This document shows positions 23,501-33,035 of a DNA stretch of 64,000 nucleotides, piece after piece. A program made the position numbers and the translations under genes. Positions within the stretch are counted from its first letter, which is position 1. Each line of letters opens with the position of its first letter. Source of the stretch: Gyrodactylus bullatarudis (taxonomy: Eukaryota > Platyhelminthes > Monogenea > Gyrodactylidea > Gyrodactylidae); the NCBI GenBank assembly GCA_012064415.1, contig SSNU01000051.1, positions 606,321 through 670,320 of the forward strand, read 5' to 3'. The notes beneath the pieces are model-generated. The model did not search any database. It saw only the letters and a list, made by a program, of their open reading frames with translations, and was not told the origin of the DNA.

Positions 23501-26500
23501 CGTAAAAACAAGACGTTTTATGATGGAAAGAGAAAAGAATTTTCGGAGTAAGCTCAAAATTTTTCTCTCAGTATTCAAATGAAACAAATGTAAAGTTGGT
23601 TGGTTGAGAAATCTAGAAAACAAAGATCTGATGATTCATTGATGGTGATATGATGATGAAGAAGAAAACAGTGGGTGGAATATATTTCTATACTTGTTGA
23701 TAGAATAAACATGTGATGTCCTTTTTTATAGAAGAGAAAAATAAATAAAGAAATCTATAGTTTTGTAACAGAATAAGAGAGAAAGCATCTCTGAAAGAAA
23801 CCGATACAGATAGAAAGAGAGTTTACGTTTCATTTTACTCAAGAGTAGAGTTATACAAAATTTTATTTTCCCCCAAACAACGTTCTATGCCTGTTATCAG
23901 AAGTTAGTCCCAAAAAAATCCCATTTGCTAGCAAAACTATTCAAAAATCTTAATTTTGTCCTTTTCCGTAGTAAAATTCATTGAATCAGAAAAATCTCCA
24001 AAAACGTATGGTTTTATAGGAAAAAATTCTTAGTTTTCGGTCATCTTTAAGATGAAATTAAGGCCGGGAAAAGTTGGCCTACTCTACTCTAGAGTAATGA
24101 TAACTTTAATTAAGAAACTATATAAATTGAAGGATTCACATGGTCTTTAGTAATAAGAAGACACTGAAACCTCTACAATTGCCTCTAGGAATGGCCTAAA
24201 GAAATAGAAGTGTCAAAATTCAGAGCTTAAATGAGAAAGGTTATACCAAAAGATTTGTGGAAAAAGCTAACGGTTTTAGTAATGAATTATTACTAATATA
24301 TAATATAACACATTGTCGCATGTATTTTAAGGATTCTAAAGATTGGTTTTTACATAATTTTGAATGGTTAATAAGATCTGGACCAATAGAAATACCAAGA
24401 CTTTTAGTTAAAATGGACTAGGGCTCAGATGAGAGACCCACCCAAATTTTTCTCATTTTCACTGGGGACTCATCCCAACTAAACTATGGAATTTGATCCA
24501 GACCTACAATGTTGGAATAGAATTCAATAACTTTAATGAATGATTTTTCTTTGTCACTCTCTCCCGAGGGACACATCTTTGACTAAATCATCAAGAGTGA
24601 GTTTGGCGAATTGAAATTTTATGCTTCTGGGGGGACGAAAAAACTTTGATGTTTGTGAAAGGGATTGATTTGTTATTTCATTTTGTTTAAATCAAATTAA
24701 AAATATTTTTTTCTCTCATTAGTACGAGACTTTGTATGTGTTTGGGCAGATAAAGGGAAGGAGTGTATCATACATTGAGAAAGCTATATATTCTTCCCAT
24801 TTCATGCTTCAATGAAATTAATCCTGCTTCTCGAGAGTTAAGAAGTAGATTTTTATTGTAATTTATTAAATATTTTATTTATCGATTTCTCTGTTGAGGA
24901 AAAGCTAAGAGATGGGAAATGATTGATTTGTATAAATAAAAATAAATAAAGGGTTCTTTAGTAGATTTCATTGAGAACTCTACATCGCCATCTTGAAAAA
25001 TTTTATCAATGAAATTTTTATGCATGGTAGTATTTCATAAATCTTGCGCTTAAATCAAGGGATGAATTGGTTAGGAAAAAAAGTTGGGATTATGAAATTC
25101 AGGCGTTAGCTCCTAGAAATGTTAATGAAGGACAGTGGGAAACTTGCTCTCAAAGATTGGTCAGAGAAACTGTAAAATAACGTTTGAGTGGGCATATAAA
25201 AATGCTGTTTTGATGACTCAGCCATAACAGATATTGATTATGGATGATAATATTATTAACTAATTAATTTACAAGTGATGAGCAATAAAATAGGAATATC
25301 CATGGGGATTTGTAGAATGAACAAGTTAAATGGAAATTCCAATTTCGAATTTCATTTTTCATGCCTCACATTCAATCTTTTGTCTATCCATAGAGGTTTG
25401 TGAATACGCTCATTAAGAATCTATAGTTGTTTTGATGCAATTATTTTTGGTTCAGAATTTATCAATCAAAACATGACCCATTTTTTTTATCCAAAAACAG
25501 GTTATCTTTGTAGCTATAGGAGATAGAGTTCAGTCGATTTCATATTTGAATTCTGATAGAGGTATGATTCCTCGATAAAAATTATCTTACTTTTTAACTA
25601 TGACGTTTTAAACAAAAAATAATTTTGCGAAAAATCAACTCTCTTCAAATTAGTATAGCGCGAGTTTGACGAATGGTAGAGCCAAGATTTTTGCATATTC
25701 CAGGAGAATAACAAATTTCCTATCGAATGGGTAGTAAACAAACAAAGTATTTTCTGTTGCTTGAATGAATAATAATGAGTTTCTAAAATAACGTGTGATA
25801 GAACGATTATTGTGGAACTTTAAGGGTCAAAACCATAAGCATTTATAGGCATTTTTGTTGTCCATTACTTATGAGCGGAATAAGCTAGACGCGCATTTAG
25901 CTTAGATTCTGAAATCTCCGACGCATGTAATAATACACACTAATCAGGATGTTTGTGAATCAAGTTATCAGATGAGTCGTAGGAAATTCGTGATTAGTCA
26001 AGTTTATCCAAATAAATAAATACGTGATTCCGAGTTTATCAATTTATCCAGGCTAAAATTAACATTTAAACTATATTATGATCATCTTAGTAAGGATACT
26101 GCAGATTCACAAAGATTCTTAGACAAGAAGAAAATGCAGTTTCAATTTCAAATTTTTCTGTTTTATACAAAACCCTGGTGATGACAGCATAAATACAAAC
26201 CTAATTTATAATCCATGTGTTCCTGCGTGAGCTTCTTCAGTTATTATAATAACTAATAATTATTGAGAAATGTATTACATGTGGTTCTAAATATATCATA
26301 TTACATAGTATTTCTAAATGAAGAATAGGATTAGATATTCAAAAATTGATTTTAATCCAATAAATGAGGTGGAATTTATGAGAAACTTTTCATGGATGAA
26401 TTGCTAGAGATGTACATTATTAATAAGAAATTCTTATTAAGAATGGAAGATTCTCATTAATTTTCATTATCAACGTCCAAGAGAGACCATTTAATACTTG

Positions 26501-28578
26501 TAAATTGTACATATTCCCTGGATATGTTTACTTTGTATTCATTTAGGATATAAGAGAGTTGAGAAATGGGGGTTTTCAAAGGACCGGCAAATCGTCAAGG
26601 TCAACACAAAAAGTTTCACAAAGACCTAAAGCAGGAGAACATCTTAAAGTTGATCGAAAACAGTGAAAAACTCTGCTTTTTTTATATTTAAATATTTAAG
26701 ATCTGAATAAAGTTATTATTTCTAGAGAGTATACAAGAAAAAAGTGTTATTTTACTACACTGTGTGTAATCTTCCATTACAAAAAATCATTTTTGTTCAT
26801 CATGAAAAAAATATTTAATGAATTTTACTATTCCTTTGAAAATATTTAATATTTTTCACCTTTTTACGACAGTCATTCAAAATGATGGTAATTTGTAATA
26901 ATTACTTTCTTTTTGTATATGCATAAAAATAGACCTTGTAATAATAGGGAAGGGGTGAGGAAAAAGAAAGGGTTAATCTCCCAACTGTATAAAGTCACTG
27001 TTGAGAAAAGATTAAAAGAGATAAATCAATGATCTTTTATCCCCCGTGTAAATAAAAACAATGTCTTTGATCTTGTGTGGATAAATCTTTGTTTAGTATT
27101 ATTTTAATTCCTTATTTCGTATCCTTGGATGTTTTCGTTCTTTGTCAGGTAGTCATGATGATGATGATGATGGTGATGAAGTAAAACAGGCAAGATTATG
27201 AATTAATGATTCCAAGAGAGAATAATTTATTCAACTTTTTAGAGAAGAAAGAAAAGGTAACATAGCAACAGTAAGAGATAACTTCCTTTTGTAACATGAT
27301 ATGGAGAAGATTGTTGTGGTCATTCATTCATTAGTTGGGGAAAGTGTAATGATTCCTTCCTTTTTGTCTCCGATACAACAAAAAATTTAAGTGGCGTGCT
27401 TAGAATTTTTTGCTTGTTAAACAAGACTCAAGGAAATGAGACCTCAAAAAATATACCTTTTTTCAGTTTTTAACCTAGTTTCAGTCCCACTGGGTTATTT
27501 CTATCATTCCACCAACTCATTATAATTCATTCGAGGCTCAGAAATACTTGGTTTGCCAACCACTCGATGGGAAATCTATCAATCTCCTAAAATCTGGTTT
27601 TTTAGAAATAATGAGTTAAAATAATCAGCTTATGATAGAAAAAATATTGAATAGGAGTCTTGATAAAAATTCAGTGGGACTTTATGGATAGTAAATCTAC
27701 TTATTAGTTCAAGTCATTTCTTATTAGTAGACATATTCTCTTTCTGGTTTCAAGAGACAATTCCTATTATATTCCCGTCTCAACTGCCAACCGAAATAAA
27801 ACGATGATAAGCAATGGGTCTACTGTAAAAGGTAAAATTTATGGTTCCACTTAGTAGTTCTGTCATCATCTAGAAATTTGGACATAAGTAGCATGAAGAA
27901 CTAAGAAACTACTAGCTGTCCTAAAAAATAATTTTCAGTCAAAAAAGAACCCTGCTAGAATTAATTTGATAAAAAAGTACAGAGTGAGAAAGAATCCAAT
28001 TATTTTTACAGCAGTATTCGAAAACCTTTTTAATATAAACTTTTCACATTGGTTTAGTCTTGAGAGAATAAGGTCAAGAGATGTTTCCATTGAAAGGTGT
28101 GTTAGTAAGCAAAGAAAGGCCATGTCAGATCATCAAAATAAGAACAATGAACTCACCGAAAATCAAGCTTCTCGAACCAGCAAACGTTTCCTGAATTATT
28201 CTGATTGGTTTTGGTGGTTGTTTTCCATACCAATTCATTGTCAATCCAGAGATAACAGAAATACCGAAACTTTTTATGACTGATATTCTTAATTTCCTCA
28301 ATGCGAAATGATAAATTTGCCCGATGAAATGGGCTTGAAGCAGGGGTATTGGGAGAGGTTTGCTTCTCAATGCTGCAATTCCCGCATGGAATGAAAGCAT
28401 GCTTGAATATGCAGGGGTATTGCTTGACTTTTTGATCATCACGGAGATCAAAGTATTCCACCGAGTCTACATCATAGTTGTCTAGACTACGCTGGACCAA
28501 ATGACTTATTTGGGTCTTTGTGAAGGCTAAATTGTCATGAAGGCATCGTTTTATCGAGACATGACGTTCTAAATCCAT
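14535..28578 (-). CDS. SynGAP/DAB2IP/RASAL2-type Ras GTPase-activating protein, partial
   Basis: Four exons joined with consistent phases: 28578-28157, 22490-22339, 17489-17305, 14697-14535; the gene continues beyond 14535 with an unpaired T. The product begins MDLERHVSIKRCL and enters a C2 domain (LSFRIEEIKNI, FRYFCYLWIDNELVWKTT, NVPKFRELRLEIYQKKE). The motifs match the SynGAP-family C2, where RYFCELYLDD and LRLHLYKD occur. Exon 3 gives INPRLRVNIDFTYLTIQPLD, equal to the segment leading into the GAP domain. Exon 4 gives the first GAP helices (AEVFKSLEQIV...ISAIILEEI). The catalytic arginine-finger region is not found in the window. Family members switch off Ras at membranes by speeding GTP hydrolysis. 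The upstream PH domain is short or absent. Introns are 5.7, 4.8 and 2.6 kb and full of repeats. Confidence 0.8.
15063..15110 (+). repeat. piggyBac-like terminal fragment
   Basis: TTAA at 15063-15066 is followed by TCCTTTCGGTGCCGATGGAC, close to the reverse complement of the right end of the element at 55835-56494. No matching second end was found, so this is a solitary or truncated terminus. Confidence 0.5.
15259..15514. mobile_element. piggyBac-like MITE, 256 bp, TTAA duplication
   Basis: The ends CCCTTCATGTCCCA and TGGGACATGAAGGG are exact inverted repeats flanked by TTAA at 15255-15258 and 15515-15518. TTAA targets and CCC-starting ends are the hallmark of piggyBac transposons. It has no coding capacity, so it depends on a transposase encoded elsewhere. 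Lies in the RasGAP intron between exons 3 and 4. Confidence 0.85.
16330..16385 (-). ncRNA. Hammerhead-ribozyme-like motif, copy 2
   Basis: Read on the minus strand from 16385: stem I strand GGTTGTGGCATA, then ATGAAGAG (core CTGANGA with C3 changed to A), and stem II GTCC with loop AAAAGA and GGAC (16364-16351), perfectly paired. Next come the intact GAAA box (16350-16347), the palindrome ACGCGCGT (16347-16340), an A-type cleavage position GTA, and the second stem I strand CATCTCAACC. GGTTG pairs with CAACC at the far end of stem I. It shares a tract from CCCAGGTTGT through ACGCGCGTA with copy 1, so both are copies of one dispersed repeat. The C3 change predicts loss of cleavage. Lies in a RasGAP intron. 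Confidence 0.6.
16474..16988. repeat. Foldback (palindromic) repeat, family A
   Basis: The two halves are long imperfect reverse complements. Outer ends share TGACATGAAGATGAGAATTTAC and its reverse complement near 16950-16975, and the centre pairs a GATTTCGATTATTTGAAGCAG-type block with its complement. A second copy with the same outer ends lies at 43823-44355. The 76-aa ORF at 16452-16682 is just this repeat read through and is not a gene. RNA from it would fold into a long hairpin. Confidence 0.75.
17530..18060 (+). mobile_element. LINE reverse-transcriptase C-terminal remnant
   Basis: Translation gives NLGLKAYKALILTLFDYLTS, then QSLMIERIQYNFLHSLYPN, ISGLNPLWVHKFAFIIKKF and, after frame changes, VMAHIRSKIDYSKSLL. 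The GxxxYxxLI...FDY and IERIQ...FL blocks are typical of the end of non-LTR retrotransposon polyproteins. A related fragment is at 42280-42570. No reverse-transcriptase core remains. It starts about 40 bp upstream of RasGAP exon 3. Confidence 0.6.
18437..19470. repeat. Two termini of a TTAA-type repeat family
   Basis: The string GCTATGGTATCGAAAGGGTTA ends at about 18462. The same terminus, GCTATGGTATCGAAAGGG then TTAA, ends at 19470. Sequence 19270-19466 matches 52546-52717 in inverse orientation (shared blocks include TACTCACCAGTAGATGGG-like and TTTTATCATCACATTTTAGG). CCCTTTCGATACC ends next to TTAA again suggest piggyBac-like non-autonomous elements, here lacking a visible partner end. Confidence 0.5.
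18925..19090. repeat. Dispersed intronic repeat, copy 1 of 3
   Basis: Shares blocks such as CAAAAACTATTCAAAA and TATGGCTTTATAGGAAAAA with 23930-24045 (same orientation), and a GCGCGTG/CACGCGCC block with 51350-51420 (inverse). No ends or coding capacity are visible. Confidence 0.45.
21140..21605. repeat. Foldback repeat, family B
   Basis: Left arm about 21160-21305 and right arm about 21415-21590 are reverse complements, sharing GACGTTTCAGTACTGAGAT with its complement, GGATGAGACGCTTGTAACC with its complement, and TGGTATTCCTATTGG with its complement. Diverged single arms occur at 24350-24415 and near 1560-1620. No ORF of note. Lies in the RasGAP intron. Confidence 0.7.
22491..28156. other. 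RasGAP intron 1: repeats, no gene recognised
   Basis: A 5.7-kb AT-rich intron. It holds a dispersed repeat at 23930-24045, a family B arm at 24350-24415, a Penelope tail remnant at 26040-26250 and a short ATG/GAT triplet run near 27155-27180. Remaining ORFs are short and without motifs. Confidence 0.5.
26040..26250 (+). mobile_element. Penelope-like tail remnant
   Basis: DNA runs parallel to 9220-9440: a CATCTTAGTAAGGATAC block, AGACAAGAAGAAAATGCAG, then TTTTATACAAAACCCTGG followed by ATGACAGCATA, and a GTGAGCTTCTTCA tail. It encodes only a broken GIY-YIG C-terminus. Confidence 0.65.
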
Positions 28579-29166
28579 ATTCTTTTGACTCTGGACGAAT
28601 TTACATCAAGAATTTATGTTTCATAGTCTGACTAGCGTACACAATGCTTTTCTATTTCTTGTTCATTGTAAGATATGAAAAAATAGAAGAGAGCCAATCA
28701 GATTACGTGGTTTTGGTGTGTCCAATCAGTAATTTTTTGATAAAGGAACACGGAGTCTTAGTGGCACAGAGGAGATTGGTAAATTTCGATCAGAAAGGTT
28801 TCAAAAAATTCGGTGAATAGCCAAGAGAGAGAGAGAGAAAGGAAATAATGGTAGTAATAAAATTGTTAACACTTATCGGAAAATTAGCAGAAAGTTTTTA
28901 TCCACTATCTGCAACAAGAAACTTTACAGAGTCAAATTTCTCATAATAATATTAATCAGCATAATTCCAATAGTATTCTAACGTGAAAATAGAAGTTCCC
29001 TATAATAGAGACTGTTTAATCCGAAGAGAGAGGTTAAAATTTAACCGTTAAATTATTTCAACTTGAATTTGACTGTATAAATTTAATTTCATTTAAAAAC
29101 TACAAGTTTAAATCAACTTCTCTCAAGTTTTGTTTAATTGGACATTCTATTTTAAAAATTAGCAAA
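28579..29166. promoter_or_regulatory. Shared region between divergent RasGAP and SRSF2 genes
   Basis: The 588 bp between the RasGAP start codon (minus) and the SRSF2 start codon (plus) must hold the SRSF2 promoter, and the RasGAP promoter too if its first exon is the one seen. A GAGA run sits at 28824-28838. No clear TATA box was seen. A shared bidirectional promoter is inference from spacing. Confidence 0.4.
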
Positions 29167-29705
29167 ATGTCTCGAAGAGATGATTATCAACGTTCTGCTC
29201 CCCCTCGCATTGACAATATGGTTTCTTTAAAGGTCGACAATCTGCCTTATCGTACCTCAGTGGATAGACTAAAAAGAATTTTCAGTCGTTATGGTGATAT
29301 TGGTGACATTTATATTCCCCGTGATCCTCGCTCTTATGAGAGTAGAGGGTTTGCTTTTGTCAGATACTATGATGAGAGAGATGCAGAAGACGCAATTCAT
29401 CATCTCGATGGTAGAGAAGTTGATGGCCGTGATATTCGCGTTCAATACGCCAAATATGGGCGTCCCAGTAATGACAAATCCTCAGGGTAAGTTTTATTTC
29501 TAATTTAAATTTATCCAGCAGTAAAAGGGGACGTGACAGTCGGAGAAGAAGAAGTCCCGCACGTCGACGCTCATATTCCAGATCTCGTTCAAAGAGTTAT
29601 TCAAAGTCAGCATCTCGTTCTAGGAGTAGATCAAGAAGTAACAAATCTAGAAGTAAATCACACAGCAGCCGAGACTCCTGTCGACGTAGTAGATCTCGTG
29701 ATTAA
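29167..29705 (+). CDS. SRSF2: Serine/arginine-rich splicing factor 2 homologue
   Basis: Exons 29167-29486 and 29522-29705 give 167 aa. Residues 17-100 form one RNA-recognition motif with the SRSF2 signatures [12 protein letters not shown] (RNP2), YIPRD and [18 protein letters not shown] (RNP1), ending QYAKYGRP. The second exon encodes the RS tail, starting [18 protein letters not shown] and continuing with SR dipeptides to the stop. SR proteins bind exonic enhancers and recruit U1 and U2AF during splicing in the nucleus. The tail is shorter than in vertebrates. The intron is only 35 nt (29487-29521) and uses a tandem CAGCAG acceptor; only the downstream AG keeps frame with the RS tail. Confidence 0.95.
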
Positions 29706-30309
29706 GTTTGTTTTTCTACAGGTGAATGATACCTATATTTATATCTATATTTCCTTTTCAAATTCTCCTTTACAAATTATACACTGTGTATAATATTCAA
29801 ACTTGTCACTTTTTTATCCATATTTAAAAGTAATTTTGTATTTCAATTCCCAACCACTCCCCTGCCTATTACTACTACTACTTTATTATAAAAATAAAAC
29901 AATTCCAAAATAACTACTCTGAATCAGTAATGATACTTACTACATTATGATAAAAAAATAAAATTCGAAATTCATCTCTAATTCCCCCTTATTCTTTAGA
30001 GACTGAGAGAGAGTCTGTAGCTGAGCTGATAAGATTGTAGCTGTTTCATTAAAACACATTTGTTCCTGATTCTTGTAATGTAAGTGTTAACAACTACAAC
30101 ACCACCACCAAAAGATGAAGAACATAAACATCTCTAGACTTGAACCTTGTGTTGAGAACTGCATTTATCTCTATAATGATAATACTTCTTGATGTGTGCA
30201 TTCATCATCATGTAATGTTATTAGTCTAGTTGTATTAGTAAGAGCAAAACAGAGACAGTGCGCCGCATAGCTAAGCTTTTTTTAGTTCTCATAACTTATT
30301 TTTTCACTG
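29706..30309. other. SRSF2 3' region and upstream region of the Gly-rich gene
   Basis: No gene. AATAAAAC near 29893 is a possible SRSF2 poly(A) signal. A short ACT triplet run lies at 29870-29881. Confidence 0.5.
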
Positions 30310-30323
30310 TATATATATATAAG
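30310..30323 (+). promoter_or_regulatory. TATA-box candidate for the Gly-rich gene
   Basis: TATATATATATAAG lies 38-51 bp before the ATG at 30361. With a usual 25-30 bp offset, transcription would start close to 30340-30350, giving a very short 5' UTR. AT-rich background lowers specificity. Confidence 0.45.
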
Positions 30324-30360
30324 AAGGCATGCGTGAGATCAACTAAAAATAAAAATAGTA

Positions 30361-30684
30361 ATGAACGGTTTTGGACAGAACGGTGGCAATTATTTCATGC
30401 CAAACGGAGGTGGCCAAATGTTTCCTGGCATGAATGGCGGCAGTGGTGGTGGCGGCTTTGGCCCAATGATGGGCGGTCCTATGGGTGGTAGTGTCTGCGG
30501 TATGGGACCAGGCATGGGAATGGGCGGTGGTCAGGGTGGACAGCCTAGTCCAATGTCCTGCTCAAATGGCTTCTGGGCTCCACACTCGCAAATGATGCGG
30601 GGAGGTCCTAATGGAGGATCTCCGTGTGGCGGCGGAGGAGGTGGTGGACCTTTTCCCGGTCAAGGCGGTGGGCAACGCTGGTAG
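30361..30684 (+). CDS. Gly/Met-rich small protein, function unknown
   Basis: A 107-aa intronless ORF starting MNGFGQNGGNYFMPNGGGQM. Gly makes up a very large share, with Met, Pro, Gln and Asn, in short GGP, GMG and GGGGG blocks, and three Cys (SVCGM, MSCSN, SPCGG). It ends GQGGGQRW. No signal peptide, charged region or folded domain is visible, so it is probably disordered. GC content is much higher than the surroundings, driven by GGN codons, which supports real coding. Low-complexity Gly-rich proteins occur as structural matrix proteins and as RNA-granule proteins; the sequence does not decide. A TATA-like box sits just upstream. Confidence 0.7.
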   Translation: MNGFGQNGGNYFMPNGGGQMFPGMNGGSGGGGFGPMMGGPMGGSVCGMGPGMGMGGGQGGQPSPMSCSNGFWAPHSQMMRGGPNGGSPCGGGGGGGPFPGQGGGQRW

Positions 30685-31886
30685 ATTATTCATCCCCATT
30701 CCATAATACTATTAAAGATGCTCGATAACCTTGTTCAATAAGACTCCAAATTTAATTTTTGATATTCATCAAGATTCTCTTGGGTGATGGGTGTTATTTT
30801 TTACTTGAAAATTAATAGAAAATGTTTGAATGACAGAAACATAATCAGATGAAGACTGGTTGATGATATTTTTTATTGTACTAATAAATGAGTCATTTAT
30901 GCAAAACTCAATAATTTTCCACTGAAACTTGATCAATATACTTGGAAGTAGCTCCACAATAAATTAAATTAAACCCGAAACGACTATGGCATTCGTCCAA
31001 GTCAATATTCTATGAATCATAAGTTTTGTCTTTCAGTCCTTGAGAATCTCAAGTTGAAAAGAATCACACATATGAGAAAATGTGAGAATCATCTGGTAGT
31101 ATAATCACATAGGGTTTATTATTACACTTTGAATGTCAAAATACAGCTTAAAATTGATTCTGAACACTAATCTTTTTCTAATAAAATTTTTTATCAATCA
31201 GTCGAAAGTAGGTTATTCTCGAAAATCGCATCTTGTATTTTACAAATTCATTCAAAAATTATAATTTATTAATGAATACTTTTCAATGAATAGTATTTGT
31301 GAATGTACTACTACACCTTCAATTAAATTGATTCAGGAGGTGTATCTGCCTTTTTTGAGAAGTAATTCATTCAAAGTGACGGTCCATGTAATGTCTATTA
31401 ATGGGTCAGAATTCCTGACTGAGGTATCAAGAGGAAAAGTTTCTGCTCAAGAGATAAGATAGGTGTAGTTTAAAAAATTATTGACGTGAGGAATAAAATG
31501 TTGAAAAAAATATTGGTAAAAACAGACACAATGTATGCCATAATTGTCATAGTTACTGCTATTTCTGTTCTCGTTCCTTAGTAAAAAACATTGTGCATTG
31601 TTATTCGTGAGAACTTCTCATTGAGAAGTAACCAGAAAACTCAACTAACCAATGAGAACTCGTTGCTACTGGTATTTGTGAGAAGAGGGGTGGGAGCTCA
31701 ATGTTCTTTTCCCTCTATCGAAGTTTAGTAAACATTGGTGTGTTTGTATTGGAAAAAACAGTTTACCAAAAGCTCTGTATTCCTGAGCATTTGTAAGTTT
31801 CGTTCATAATCACATAAAACACTAAGAATTGATTAAAAGTGTAGAGACTTGTCGTAATTTAACCATTCCAATTGTGATAAAAAGAA
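30685..31886. other. Intergenic, no gene recognised
   Basis: About 1.2 kb, AT-rich. AATAAG at 30736 may be the Gly-rich gene's poly(A) signal. Near 31610-31670 a short segment GAGAACTTCTCATTGAGAAG forms a small inverted repeat. Otherwise nothing seen. Confidence 0.5.
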
Positions 31887-32694
31887 ATGATCGACGAAGG
31901 GAAATATGAAGGACTTGCCAATTTCCTTGAATCCAAGAATGAATCTGGCATGGTTGGACGCGACGAATTGGAAGAGTTTGCCAAGAGTAAGGAATATCCC
32001 GAAGATATCATGGAGGTGAGTTATCTCGCCAAGTTGCTTAGAGATTCTAATTGATGATGTAAATAGAGCCTAAATTCTTTGAAATAATGATAAAAGATGG
32101 ATGTTTGCATAAAGAACCTAACTATGAAGTCAATGAAATTATATTTCTGGTTTTATCTAACACATATACACACTTAATTATAATAATTATTATCATATCT
32201 ACTTTAGAGTAGACACATCAATATACAATTTTAAATTACATAAATGGAGCTCTTATTATTATTTCCACTTTTAGAAATTAATGAGCCTATTCGTGGAAGA
32301 TGTCACAGAACTTTCAATCAATGATTTCACAGCCAATTTGCTAGTTCTAGAGGAATCAGCCAAAGTTGTCGAAGCCAAGGAGGAAAAAGCAGAAGAATCT
32401 TTCATCCTATTCACCTCTGATATGAATGCTGAACAAAGAGACAACCTTAAAGGGAAAATACTCGAACACAAGAAGGAACATAACATGGACAAGGTTGTCG
32501 AGTACATGAACGAAAAGTATGGCCTAATATGGAAATGCATGTCAATTGAGGATGAGAACAGGGTCCCAGTGTTGGAGTATAACCTTGGCACATTGCTTGT
32601 CTGCAGTCCAGAGGGCATTGAAAAGTATGTTTTCTGGCAAGAGTCCCCCGATAAGGAAACCGAAGAGAAGAAATCTGGCTGGTTCTGTTGTTGA
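31887..32694 (+). CDS. EF-hand-like / dynein-light-chain-like protein, TAL-type candidate
   Basis: Exons 31887-32015 and 32275-32694 join in phase 0 to 182 aa. The N-terminal part (LESKNESGMVGRDELEEFAK, later LFVEDVTELSINDFTANLLV) looks like a degenerate EF-hand pair that lacks a full set of calcium-binding acids. The C-terminal part from about residue 95 (LKGKILEHKKEHNMDKVVEY, then EKYGLIWKCMS and LGTLLVCSPEG) follows the dynein light chain pattern of two helices, KYG.xW.C and a final strand. This two-part build and a length near 190 aa are characteristic of flatworm tegumental-allergen-like (TAL) proteins, found in or under the outer syncytium. It ends GWFCC, a possible double-Cys lipidation site that I do not recall in TAL proteins. 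Assignment is by motif only. Confidence 0.6.
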
Positions 32695-33035
32695 TTCGGA
32701 AATTTCATTTTTTTTCTTGACTTTTACATACACAAAATCCTCACCCCTTCCTCATACATATACTCACATACTTTTTAATATACACATTTTCTAACTAACC
32801 AATCAAAAGTGAATATTTCGATTACATATCTCTAATCTCCTATATAATATATAGTTGACCAATGAAAATGAAGGATGTTCAAATCATCAGATTAGAATTG
32901 AAAACTTTGCCTTTTCAACATCTTATAAATATACAGATGCCTATTTTTTTTCATTGAGTGTGAATCTTTTGTTCTTTCTTATAAAACTAGTATTACATTT
33001 CAATAAAACAAGAAAAACATTGAATCAAATCGGTA

